DNA of 64,000 nt, taken from positions 148,131,053 to 148,195,052 of the forward strand of contig CM048552.1 of NCBI GenBank assembly GCA_026413225.1. Reading direction: 5' to 3'. The position numbers and the translations under genes were made by a program. Of this stretch, positions 24,415-35,920 are shown piece by piece. The notes under the pieces are model-generated. The model did not search any database. It saw nothing but the letters and a program-made list of their open reading frames with translations, and was not told where the DNA came from. The stretch's first letter is position 1; each line of letters begins with the position of its first letter. The DNA is from Otis tarda. Lineage: Eukaryota > Chordata > Aves > Otidiformes > Otididae.

Positions 24415-24791
24415 TCAGGTACATCTTTCTTGCTTCCCAACAGGGCAGTGGGCTACATCAAACAACTTTGCTTTTTGCTCATTGGTGTCTGAATTTGGCC
24501 TACCGTGGCCTCTGCTAGCGTGTTTGACCTGCAATTCAAGCTCGTCTTCTTCAGGAGCATAGCATGTGTCCTTTACAGATTCCTCTGCGGAGCCCGCATA
24601 GGTGGTTTCTGGACTAGCGCTGCACCAGATCTTTCTGATGGTTTCTGTTCCCTTGAATTGTATGGAAGAAATGTTTTTTTCACAGGCAGGGACATGCATA
24701 GAGGATTATGACTGTGGTAGGTAGGTTCTGAACTGTCGTCAGAGGAAGAAGTCCCACAAGCAAGGTGTGTGATATGTTGCATGAGTATCAT
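24415..24791 (-). other. Overlapping minus-strand frames, possible coding relic
   Basis: Two overlapping minus-strand frames, 24791-24573 and 24699-24415, have polar, low-bias compositions. The first has a Ser/Asp-rich start (SSSDDSSEP); the second has an acidic patch (EEDELELQ) followed by basic residues. They would join into one longer product only through a frame change. I do not recognise either. The local rise in GC also opens a plus-strand frame at 24505-24711, which weakens the case. A decayed exon or retrocopy is possible; chance is equally likely. Confidence 0.15.
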
Positions 24792-26377
24792 ATAAAATCA
24801 GCTGTGAAGCAGTTTATGACACCTCCTTGAGAAGGGCTGCGTTATGTGTAAAGTCGGCCATAAAGAAACACCATCTGTAGTCCTGCGCAGGGCCCCAGGC
24901 CTCCCCATTGCTCCGTGTGTGAAAGAATTTCACCCCTCACAACAATGCTGTAACACTCAGGACTTTATTACAATGAACTGGTGTGGCTTTCAGTGGCTTT
25001 CTCCTAACCCCTAGCCCTTCCTGGTGGTTTTTTTTTTTTTTTCTCCAGTGAACACTGTGTTAATGTTGCTTAAGGCATTTCTAATGTTGCTAAAGCCAAC
25101 CCTGCTTCTATCTTTGAAGTAGTCTTTAAGTTTCTTTCTTCCCTTCTGATGGCTGCCTCCCCACCCTGAAATTATGCTTTATATTTGAAGCAAACGTTTG
25201 TGAGTGGAACTGCTGCTGTGCAGTTGTTCCCGTGGGTTCCCGTGCTACAGGCTGTCAGACAGCATCCCTCTGCCTTTGCAGGCCCATCTGGCTGCAGCCA
25301 GCAGAGAAGGGATGCAAAAGCAAGGCTGGCCAAACGGCCCTTCCCTCTTGCTCACAGCTTTCAGGAAGGACTGAAATGAACTTGGGACGGAGTGTTTCCC
25401 ACTGTCTTTCTGCTGGCACAAGCAAAAGAGTGTCTCCATGCCACACTGCAAAGCCAGTCCTGTCACTTGCCCTAGGAGCAGCTGGAAACACAAAAGAAAA
25501 GAAGGAAATTCTAAACTGGTGAATGAGGAACTGGTGCTCAGGAGCACCAGGATGTTTTAATGTCTGATTGTGGGTTTGGTTTGTTGGGTTTTTTTTATTT
25601 GCTAAATAACCTAATTGTTTGTACTGATAAAGGTGTTGAAAATGCTGTCTGTTGAATAGCTGCTACCCCGTAGCCAAGAGATGGAAGTTCAGAATACAGC
25701 AGCAGGCCCTTATAAAACCCAATTACTGTGGAGATTTTGTGGATAAAAGTGTGGCTACTAAGATAAAAGCTTTAAAATATTCAAAGGCCTTATTTTTTTT
25801 CCCTAGTAGGGGAATTTACACCTCTGTGAAGACAATTTATTAACATATGTTGCTGAAATAACCCTCCTCCAGCTCTGGCTGAAGACAGGGGCTTTGCCTA
25901 ACTCTGCTGATAGGAGAAAATTAAGACAGGTTCTGAATCTAGGGCTCCCATTTCGCTCCTGAAGGAGCAACTTGAGTAAGCCTCTTTTCTAATGCAGAGT
26001 GCTTGCCCTGTCAAACAGCTCCAGTGGGTGGACCAGTGTCCTGAAGAGTGGCACAGAGCCAAACCTCTATTTGTGGGAAGTGAAGATTACTGTCTGCCAG
26101 AGGCTGCACCCCTCTGAACAAGAAAATGAGCCTTTGCAGGGGACTGGGAATAATGTGGAAGAAGAGTCAGAAATATTCATATATATGACAAAGTGCACAT
26201 TCTATGAAAACTGTGAAACAATGTCTCCAGTGGTCATGAGAGACCAGAAGAAAAGAATGATTGCTCTCTACATTTAGGTGCATGTGTAGTAAAAAATTTA
26301 AAAATGTATATACACATTTATGAACGTCTGTCTTCACCATCAGATTTGGTTTGAAATCAGATTTAGCTTAGTTGACC
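24792..26377. other. Mixed-composition DNA, no gene recognised
   Basis: A poly-T tract sits at about 25027-25042. The stretch 25185-25550 is richer in GC than its surroundings and is open in several frames on both strands; none is recognisable, so composition is the likelier cause. A ggtttggtttgttgggtttttttt motif lies near 25575-25597. Confidence 0.5.
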
Positions 26378-26650
26378 ACATATAGAACAAGAGGAAATGG
26401 CCCCAAGTTACGGCAGAGGAGGTTTAGATTGAATATTAGGAAACACTTCTTTATTGAAAGAGTGGTCAGGTGCTGGAACAGGCTGCCCAAGGAAGTGGTG
26501 GAGTCACCATCCCTGGAGGTGTTCAAAGAACATGTAGATGTCGCACTCCAGGACATGGTTTAGTAGGCATGGTGGTGTTAGGTTGACAGTTGGACTTGAT
26601 GATCTTGGTCTCTTCCAACCTTAAGATTCTATGATTCTGTTATTCTATGT
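26378..26650 (+). mobile_element. CR1 LINE 3' fragment, short
   Basis: This short copy starts inside the last part of ORF2. The plus frame reads '[53 protein letters not shown]'. It runs into a 3' end (ggttggacttgatgatcttggtctcttccaacc) and the tail ATTCTATGATTCTGTTATTCTATG. The tcttccaacc form and the 'VFKEHVD' residues distinguish it from the neighbouring copies, again suggesting another CR1 subfamily. Confidence 0.93.
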
Positions 26651-29600
26651 AGTTGTCTCCTTTAGGGTAAGCTGATGAGTCCTTCAGAATGCATTGACTG
26701 CATCGGGTGATTAGACACCTACCTCACACATAGACAGCAACCTGTGGATACCTAAGCTTGGATATTTTAATCTGGAGTTGAAATCCACCTCATATTTTGA
26801 TGTAAGTTATGATTCTATATAGTTACACAGAGAGCACCTCTCAAGTAAAAATTTCATGTTATGGCTCCTGAAGCCAGTTTAAGCAGATGTGCTGAGCCGT
26901 ACCTTTGCTGTGCGAGGAGCACTGCTGTAACACACCGTCAGCCAGTGACTTGCCTCCTGCAAGCATGTGTTTCTGTTATTGAGCCCAACCTCCTGCTGAA
27001 GGTTTATGAAAAGCTCCCATCAAAACCCCTGCATGGCAGCTGAGCTCTGCAGAGCTCTGGTCCTGCGTAAAGGCAACCACTGAAAATAAGGAATGACCAG
27101 TAAAAATGTTTTGACTGCAGTATCTATTTCTTTATGTGAGTTTGCACTAACAAACTGACTGTCTAGTGGCTCAGGACACAGTTATATTCCTTTTTGCACA
27201 CTTTTCTCTTGCTTGCTACACCATGAACTTGTTTTAATCTGATAAGACCCTCTTAGGTCCTTCCATGATAGCCTGGTAAGGCAAAAAAGGGAGAGTGATT
27301 TGCATGGAAATAAGATGTAGTAAAAGTGAGCTCAAGCAATTTAAAGAGGACATGCTGGAGCTAGTTGCCATCATCATAGCCTGAATTAGCTGTTGACTAG
27401 ATGTTTCTTAAGATATTATGGGAAAGGGATAATGGAGAGGCTGAATAAGAAGCATAATATTAAAAATAAGAAAAAATACGTAAATTCAAGGCACTGGTGT
27501 GCCCATAGGGAACAATTTTAAATAAAATAAATGCTCAGTTGCTTTAAGTAAGGAAAAGGAAATATCATTCTTTACAAAAATAATAACACATCTAAAATTA
27601 TTCTTCATAATTTTTTAACATGTAAATTAAGTTACATTATATACATAAGACAGATACAATTATATATGGGGATATTCAGCAGAAGAGTCTCTTGTAACAT
27701 TTTGAAGTATGGTCAAATAAACAACTCAAAAACATTGCTGTCAGTGAGTTATCTATGCCACACCAGGTTTACTTGAAACTGGCTTATGAGTTGAAAAGCT
27801 ATTATGGAACAGAAAAACAGATACACATAGACATACACATGTTCATCTGTATGTGAAGTGTATCTGCTTAGGGTCCTTTTTCTTAGGAGGCTAAGGAAAC
27901 ACTTACTTATTGAGATTGGTAAAATGGGCTAACCATGAGGACACCCTCTTTAACAAATTACTAAAACAAGAAGAAAAGATTATGTGACAAACAGTTATGC
28001 AGAGGACAAACTTGAAAGTGTCCCCATCTTGCGTCTTTTAAAGCATCAAAGCCCACAAATTCTCTAAAATACCTGAAGCATAAATGTCAAGGATCTGGAG
28101 AACTTTAACCAAATACACTTTTCAGATACTGTAAGAGGAAAGAAATTAATGTCCTATTACAGTATTAGGTAAGTGTCCTTTCCTGTAAATAAGTAAATTA
28201 GCTTGTCGGGAAATGGTAATAACTTAGGATATATTGTCTTTACTTTATGACAGTCCACTCATACCCTATTGCAATACTGAGTATTCTCAAAGGTCTCCCC
28301 TGAAACGAAAAGAGATTCCAGATCCAAAACTTTGCAACACCTGCTCTGTAATCCATATATAATTCAGATCTTTTAATTTCATCCTATAGATTTTCCCTTC
28401 TCTTTTCAGACTTCAGACTGTGAGACTGTTATGTGGAGAGAATTGTGTACAGAAAGCACTCTGTCTCAGCTCTGTCAGTCATGGGACACTTGTTATTGAA
28501 AATGTGATGCTTACCCTTCTAGCTTCTGAGGCTATACTACAATGTCTGCTTTGGCGGTCTCTAAGGGTCTCAGTCTTTCATATATGGAATAGAGAACGAC
28601 AAACATCAGGATAATTGATTGCTGGTGGCATGGAAATGTAAAGGCAAAGCTTGGCGGCCACCCTGGCTTGCATACTGTTATTGTGGGATGCTCAGCTAAA
28701 AATCGTTGAATGGAAGTAAACATCCTTCACTGTCTTAAAACTCTGCTGAACAGTGGGAACTGAAGCAGAAAAAGCCCGTATTTTCTTCCTGAATTTCCTC
28801 TATTTTCCCCTCCTATTGAATTTAATAGCAAATTCCACTGAGGTACCTGATCCTGAGTTCTGATACCACACCTCTGTCTGAGCTGTGCCTTTTCTTAGAG
28901 CGGAAGAGGTCAGATTAGTCTGGGGTCTGCTCTAGAGACCATGGCACAACAGCTTCTGCTGATTGGAACTTTCTTATAGAAAGCAGTGTCAAAAATGTAA
29001 CTTCATTGTCCCTTTGAATGGACCCATTGGTAACAAAAGGGTCATGGAAGGATAGATTCTTGCTTTTTTCAACTCCTTTTCAATTTGGATTATTTATCAA
29101 AGCATTGGGATTACTCTGCAGTACTTTTTGTCCTTTTAGTCAGTGCTGCAGAGATTACATGGTAGCAAGTGTTTGGATAGTGCAAGAGCTCTCCTTGTTT
29201 AGATCATTTTATCACATTCTGTAATAACAGTCTGAAACAGGAATTCCTTTAGATATAAAAACTCTTGCTATTTTGGCTTGGTGTAGAATTCATGGTCTTG
29301 GTATTTAGCTGTTTCTGTTTCATTTCTTTTCAAATATTACCCATGAAAAATGCAAATACAATCTTCTTGCAAAATCAGGCAGACTGCTCAAACTCTTCAA
29401 CAAATCCTGTTCGTTATACACTGCCATCACAGGTATAGTGCAAGGGAAAGTTTAAATATCACACTTACCAGCGTTTTGATAGTGTATGGCAGTGTAAAAT
29501 GTAGCAAAGTACTTTTCTGGCTTGTGAACATGAACTACCCAGGGACAATTTACAAATAACACCATTAAAAATTTAATTGCTCAGTGTGAAAGCTGCTTGA

Positions 29601-32600
29601 ATATTCACTCCATCCAAAGCTAATAACTGTGCAGAGCTTTTTTTTTTATCTCTTGAAAACTTGTCTTCCTCTTAGCGGGAAGGCAGGACAGCGTGTGGGT
29701 ACCAGTTTGAGGAGATTATGGCAGCAGTCATCTGTTCAGGCTGCACTCATCCTTTTTCTGCCTAACGCTTGTGGAGCAAGGAACTGAGGGGTGTGCCCAC
29801 CATAGCACTGATAAAGCAATCACATAGTGAAGTCCTTGGCTTTAGGCCAAGGATTCCCATTTTCCCAAATACCATTGTTAAGTCTCAACATTTCTCATGA
29901 ATCACCATGCATCATCGTGACCTACTGCCCTTACCACTGACAATGTTGTAGACTTTCTTACCGTGACTTTAGAGGTCTTTAATCTGTATTTATGGTTATT
30001 GCAACACTTTTTTTTGGTTTTTTTAAATAGAGATTCCTCTGTTTCAAAGCTTGGATTGGGGGCTTGAACAGCGCAGCTTACCCCAAAGCTTGGTCTGTTG
30101 TTGAGTTTTATAGAGTATTTTTACAGTCATGAATAAGGCAAATCATGGCAATTCATGACTCTTTATGTATCACAATATTTTCGAGTATAAGATTTCATGC
30201 TGACAGGACAGTACTATGGTGTCATGCAGGATGGAAGCATGCCTCAAAATATATTTGGACATGTTGGACAGTGAGTTTACTCCACCAAAGTGCATTTTTG
30301 TTTGACTTTGAGATTCTTCAGATTGGTATTGTCCCTTTTGCTATGTCAGTTCCTGTTGTACAATTTCTCCTGGTTCTCTTGAATGTGTGTGCAAATTGCC
30401 TGATCAGTCAATTTCATGATAGCATCTGCTTTGTGTCTACTGTCTGTCTCCTTTTTCCCTCCTTCAAAGCAGATGAGCCCTATAAAGTTACTGTATGAGA
30501 ATTTTTCCTTTCTGTTACAAACTAATAAAATCTTACTATTCAATAACATGTTGGACATGGTGGTTTAGAAACGGCTTTAAGACTTCTTGTACACAAGGAT
30601 GATCCTTCGGTTCTAAAAAAGAGAATAGATCTTTGATAACACTGAAGACTGAAAATTTCATTAGTTTCAAAATAATAAATTACGCTGTGTACTGCAAACA
30701 TTGATTTGCAAATGAAAAAACCACAGGTGAGTAAATGATGAGTCTGATTAAGATTTTGTTTGTTTCTTTTAATTACTGCCCTTTAAATTTCTGTTAGGTA
30801 ATTAGTGTTACTATGTGGTTTATAATACTGCATGGGATTAATTCATTGATATTTTAATGATAGCACATTATATTTTTACCATGTGAGGATTAAGCCACTG
30901 TTCAGTTACTGAACTACACTAGCTGTAGTTTTGTATTAAGAGAAAGTACATAGTTAAAAATAGTTTAGGTAATTATATTTGAAGTTATCCTACATAAGGA
31001 AATGAATTCCAGTGACTTAGCATCATTTGAAACACTTTCAAAAATACATTGAAAGTTTTGCATTCAAAGATTCTTGGCTTACATATTTTATAGGATTTGA
31101 CCTCTGTGTTTGGATAAGAGGAGAGGAAAAGATGTTGATGGATATATAGTAGTCATATGCTATTCCATCAAAACTTTGAATAGGTATAGCATTTTCGTAA
31201 TAGGATCAGGAAAGCAGTATACATGAAAACAGATATATTTTTTTCATACTGCCAGAACATTATCCAGAATTTGGAAGATAAAACAACCAAATAATACTAT
31301 TCTTTAGTATGCTGGACATTAGAAGAAAGGTTGGGGGAGAGCAGTGTGTGTGCTCCTTTTGCAATTGTCAAAGCATGAAATAAGAATATTAAAAATAGTG
31401 AGCTCTATAATCAAGCTCCAAATAGAGATTTCATCCCTAAAGTGGTGTTGAGGAAGTTGTAAAGGGAGGCTTTTATTTCAGGTTCACCTGTAATTAAAAG
31501 AAATTTTAACAGCCCACTCTCACAATGCAGTTCTATAGTAAAAAAAAAAAAGTGTTTAATGAAATGTTGGTGGAGGTTTTTTTTAATGCTATTATTAAAT
31601 TATTTTTCTATGATTTTAAGAATGGCAATAATTACTAATTCATGCATGTATTTTTGTAGGACTTTTTTTTCAGTATAAGGGAAAGATTCCTTTTAATGAA
31701 TTACCATGTCTATTATGATGAAATCCAAAGAACTCACATCAAAAAAAAAAGCTCAGCAATACTAGCTAGTATGAAAATGAATAACAAAGAAGCAGGGCTT
31801 GTCCCAGGAAGAGTTCTATCTGCAAATTCACCACTGAGCATTTGTAGCATTGTACAGCAAACCTTCTGTTCTGCTGGTATGTTCCAATGCTACTTCATTT
31901 TACTGGAAGGTGCATATTTATTTAGTCAGGCTTTCACACTGAGACAGTTTTATATGGGCAAACCCCTGCACATCCATGGAGATTTTGGTCAAACGCCCCC
32001 CTGGAGAGGCAAGCACTTGAATAGTTGCTGAAGTGAGGAAGGTTATATACAAAAGCAGGATCCTGCTTAACATAATTCATTTTATTCAATATCCAGTATG
32101 GAAATCACCAGAAATAGTTAAGAGTCTCTCGCTGGCATTCATTCAGTCAACTGAAATGGCCAGTGTTCAGCAGAACCCTCAGTAGTAGGGTGAGATGTAC
32201 CCTCATAGGCATATACCTAGCTGAAATGCTAATTGTAGAACCATTATACAAATTAAGAATGTGTTTTCTTCATCATCTGTGGAGATTAGCAGCAGTCAGA
32301 CAGAACTACCAAATGTTAAAGCATCTGAAAATGAAATTCCCCTTCTCACAGAGACAGACTTCTCCAGACCCAGCACTCAGCCTCAGCTTTTCTTGAAAGT
32401 CATTCAGGACACAGTTGAGAAGATGTTGGGAGGAAGAGTGAGGCTTTTCTTCACCAGTCCTGCAAATATTACCAGGAAGCTGTCTGTCTCCAGGATAGCA
32501 GCTGAGCCCTCTTGATAGCCACTAAAACTAGTTCTTTCCTTCAGGTGATCACTTGCGCTGGTGCAGTGCAGAATGCTCAGGGCTTAAGCTGTATCATTCT

Positions 32601-33161
32601 GTACAATGCCACAACCATTGTATACAGACCTTGGATATTTTACCTTTTTTTTTTTAATTAAAATGAAGAAATACACTGGTAAAATTTCATTAGAAATATG
32701 TACTGTTAAAAGTTTTTACTATGCAAAATTAAGGATCCAAAAGTTAGGAGGTGTCAGGATTCCTGCTGCCCATAAAACATTCATTCTGCCTTCTGTGCCT
32801 TAGATTTACAGTACAGGTTCTAGTTACAGAAATCATAAGGCAGCTGCAGATGTAATGCTCTGTTCTGAGCATTTGACTTGCAGGCACCCAAAGACTCTTA
32901 CTCTAATCTCATTTACTTATGTAGCTGTGCAAATAACCTGTGCTTTGTCTTATTTCTCTAAGCAAAATCTTTGCCTATTAAAAAGAGATGTCAGACCAGA
33001 AAAAAAAATATAGTGGGGTAGAAAAGAAGATAGACAAAGGAACTCCAACAGATAAAGCTACAACAAAAAGAAGAGAAATCAGGATTGTCTTTCCAACTTG
33101 CTGTTTCTTAGCTTTAAAAGTAATTGAGAAGAACTTGAGGAAAAACTCAGGAGTTTTCACT
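26651..33161. other. AT-rich unique DNA, no gene recognised
   Basis: This 6.5-kb stretch has no recognised gene or named repeat. It holds homopolymer runs near 29638-29648 (T) and 31540-31551 (A) and many short frames without similarity to known proteins. A frame at 32988-33182 simply runs into the CR1 tail that follows. Confidence 0.55.
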
Positions 33162-33230
33162 GTTGGACTAGAAGACCTTTGAAGGTCCCTTCCAACCCTA
33201 ACCGTTCTATGATTCTATGATTCTATGATC
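33162..33230 (+). mobile_element. CR1 LINE, extreme 3' end only
   Basis: Only the last part of the element remains: tgttggactagaagacctttgaaggtcccttccaacc-type sequence followed by three ATTCTATG-type octamers. It is about 69 bases long and non-coding. Very short 5'-truncated CR1 ends like this are common in bird genomes. Confidence 0.95.
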
Positions 33231-34747
33231 ATGAACACCTTGAATTTGTGCTTATCATGTCTGTTATTCAAAATGTGCTCCAAGTTTTAAATGAAACTTT
33301 GTTCTAGTATAGTAGCAAGAGTTGTTTTTAACAGGTTAAGGCAAGAAACAGCATGAAGGAATGTGCAGCTTTTTTTCTATGGAGTACTGTGTCAGGGAAA
33401 TTGAGTTGCTGCTGTACTTTTTTTATGCATTAGTGGCTCAGCTGCAGGCAAATCCAATTCTCCCTGATTGGGAGAAGGAATCTAAACCTGAGTTTCCCAA
33501 GTTGCAAGCCTTGCACTGGCTAGGGATATCTCAGTTGTGTCTTGAAGCTATTCCACCTAGTACAAGTTATAATGATGGCTCCTCATTGTCCAAAGAGAAT
33601 CAAGCTCTACTCCCAGGGCTAAAGCATACATCCCATACCATTCCTAGGGTCAAGATCTTGCTGCAGTTGTGACTTGGCATTGTCAACTTCAGTATAGTCA
33701 CGGTAGTCTTTGGGCTGGGCTATTAACAATTGTGGGACATGAAGAGGAACAAAGAGGTTTGGTCCTGGCTCTTCAGTATCCTGAGTGCTCCCTTGGCCAC
33801 CAAACAGTTTTCTCTGACTGGCAATTGCACTGTGGAACCTGAAGACATGGATCCGAGTGTTAAATTTTGCTGATTAAGTTGGTTTGTTGGGTTTTTTTAG
33901 CAGGTTCATCCCTGTGACCAGTTCACGTTTTGATAAGCTGAACATTTCCAATGCAAAACTACTTCATTAAAAAGATTCCTGACCAGATATAATTAATACA
34001 CTGTTTTGTATTGTACTGTGTAGTGAAGTTTTGAAAGTATGGCCTTAGGGACAATCTTTTAAACTGTTTCTGTTAATTGACAGCATTATTCAGTTGTCTT
34101 CCTTCCCCCTCAACCCTGGTAATATGCGTGAGTTATATTCATGTAGTAATTATTTAGATCACTTTTTTAAATTTCCCCATTTTTTCAAAGGGTTTTTTAC
34201 TTAAAATGGTTTGTAATGCTTTTATGTCTATGACTCTTTCTCAAGTATCAGTTTTTTTAATGTATTATTTGGAAAAAGACATTTCAGAATCCCTCTAGAA
34301 TTATTCCATTTGGAAAACATCCTATAGACATAATTTGCTGGAGGCAAGCTAGCACTGTAGATTAAAAGTTTACACGAAGACAACAGACAAACCAGTATTA
34401 CTTTAAATCAGACTGAAAGAGAAAAAAAAATGCATTTCTGCTAGGCCAGAAAGACCTGTATTTAGTATCTCTTCAAACACAAAAGTATATTATTACATAC
34501 CCAGTAAACTATTGATCTCCACTCATTTACTATGTACTCCATTAGTATTCTGTTCTTAATGCTAGAATGTGACCTCACAGGTTCTCAGAGATACCTTTCA
34601 GCTTCACCAGAATTAGACATATGATTCACAGACAATATAAAATTAAATACAAAGGAAAAAAGTGTTTCCTAATTCTTTCTAGTTGCAGAGCACCTAACCT
34701 TAGAAAATTACATGTTTCTCCTATATAAATAACATACTGGCAGTGTT

Positions 34748-34774
34748 AAAAATAAATAAATAAACAAGTAAATA
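34748..34774. repeat. (AAAT)n microsatellite
   Basis: About six AAAT units with one AAAC and one AAGT interruption. Confidence 0.85.
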
Positions 34775-34937
34775 AGTGAAAAGTTTTGAGATCTTCCTTC
34801 CTGTGATAGAATTCATTTATTCCTGCATGTGACTTTCAGGACATCACAATTTATTTCAGAGTAAGCTACATGGGAATAGCAAAGCAGATTACTGCTTGCT
34901 ATCTCCTCTGACTTGCAGTTGTTACGCACTGTCATTT

Positions 34938-34970
34938 TTATATATGTATACATATATGTATGTGTATACT
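34938..34970. repeat. TA/TG dinucleotide-rich tract
   Basis: Imperfect alternation (tatatatgtatacatatatgtatgtgtata) containing the palindrome tatatgtatacatata. Confidence 0.8.
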
Positions 34971-35240
34971 TATTTGCTGGGGTTTTTTAAATGGAAGGGT
35001 TTTATCTTAGTTCTTTCTTTCATGCTAAAATGAAATGTTAATTGCTGTTGTTGCTTTGTAAATATATTTAGTGGAGTGCATGGTTTTATGTGGTACAACA
35101 AATTAGTAAGAATATCTGAATCATAATATTAAAATATGAAGTTAATATAGTACTGTCATCCCTAAATTATAAATATAATTTTGCATGTATACTATTCAAA
35201 GAGGTCAAAATAAGCCTGTATTTCCAGTGATGATCATGGG

Positions 35241-35295
35241 ATTAGATGTCTTAATTTTTAGCTGCTCAACTTGAGACACCTAAGGCTCAATATCC
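35241..35295. repeat. Likely ancient amniote interspersed repeat fragment
   Basis: The segment ttagctgctcaacttgagacacctaaggctc resembles an old repeat common in turtles, crocodiles and birds that carries 'caacttgagacacctaa' followed by a 'gggcctgattttcaga' block. The identification is from memory of the pattern, not from an alignment. Confidence 0.35.
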
Positions 35296-35338
35296 CCGCT
35301 CAGGGTATTAGGGACTTTGTCATGATCTGCTATGTGTC

Positions 35339-35920
35339 TGTACCAGTTTTGTCTGGGATAGAGTTAATTTTCCTCATAGTAGCTCATATGGTGCTATGTT
35401 TTGGGTTTGTGATCAAAACAGTGCTGATAACACAGGGATGTTTTAGCTATTGCTGAGCAGTGCTTGCACAGCATCAAGGCCTTTTTTGTTTCCCAGATCA
35501 CCCCACCAGCGAGGGGGCTGGGGATGCACAAGAAGTTGTGAGGAGACACAGCTGGGACAGCTGACCCCAGCTGACTAGAGGGATATCCCACACTATATGA
35601 TGTCATGCTCAGCAATGAAACCTGGGGGGAGAAGGAGGGACATTCGGAGTGACGACATTTGTCTTCCCAAGTCACCATTATACATGATAGGGTCCTGCTT
35701 TCCTGGGGATGGCTGAACACCTGCCTGCCGATGGGAAGCAGTGAATGAATTCCTTGGGGTTTTTTTGCTTGCACATGCAGCTTTTGCTTTAACCGTTAAA
35801 CTGTCTTTATCTCAATCCATGAGTTTTCTCACTGTGCTGATTCTCTCCCCCATCCCCCCACAGGTGAGTGAGTGAGTGGCTTCATGGGCTTGAGTTGCTG
35901 GTCAGGGTTAACCCACAACA
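35339..35920 (+). mobile_element. Solo LTR of an avian endogenous retrovirus
   Basis: A 582-bp element starts TGTACCAGTTTTG and ends CCCACAACA, so it has the usual TG...CA LTR borders. Its interior carries the features of a widespread avian LTR family: 'gggatagagttaatttt' near the start, 'ccccaccagcgagg', 'gatatcccacactatatgatgtcatgc', 'tggctgaacacctgcctgccgatggg', and 'aaactgtctttatctcaa' before the end. No internal gag/pol/env sequence or second LTR follows, so it is a solo LTR left by recombination. The flanks do not show a clean duplication: gtgtc (35334-35338) and gtttc (35922-35926) match 4 of 5 but are offset by one base. The TATA position appears degraded. I place it among ERVL-type avian LTRs with moderate certainty. 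Confidence 0.88.

Larger units (their letters stand above)
33231..35240. other. AT-rich unique DNA, no gene recognised
   Basis: It contains an (AAAT)n run (34748-34774), a TA/TG alternation (34938-34970) and a tttgttgggttttttt motif at 33883-33898. No gene is recognised. Confidence 0.55.

Noticed and set aside
32988-33182. 64-codon plus-strand frame
   Set aside because: Its end is translated from the CR1 tail at 33162 and the rest is Lys-rich chance sequence.
35394-35774. 126-codon minus-strand frame
   Set aside because: It lies wholly inside the solo LTR and has no recognisable motif.
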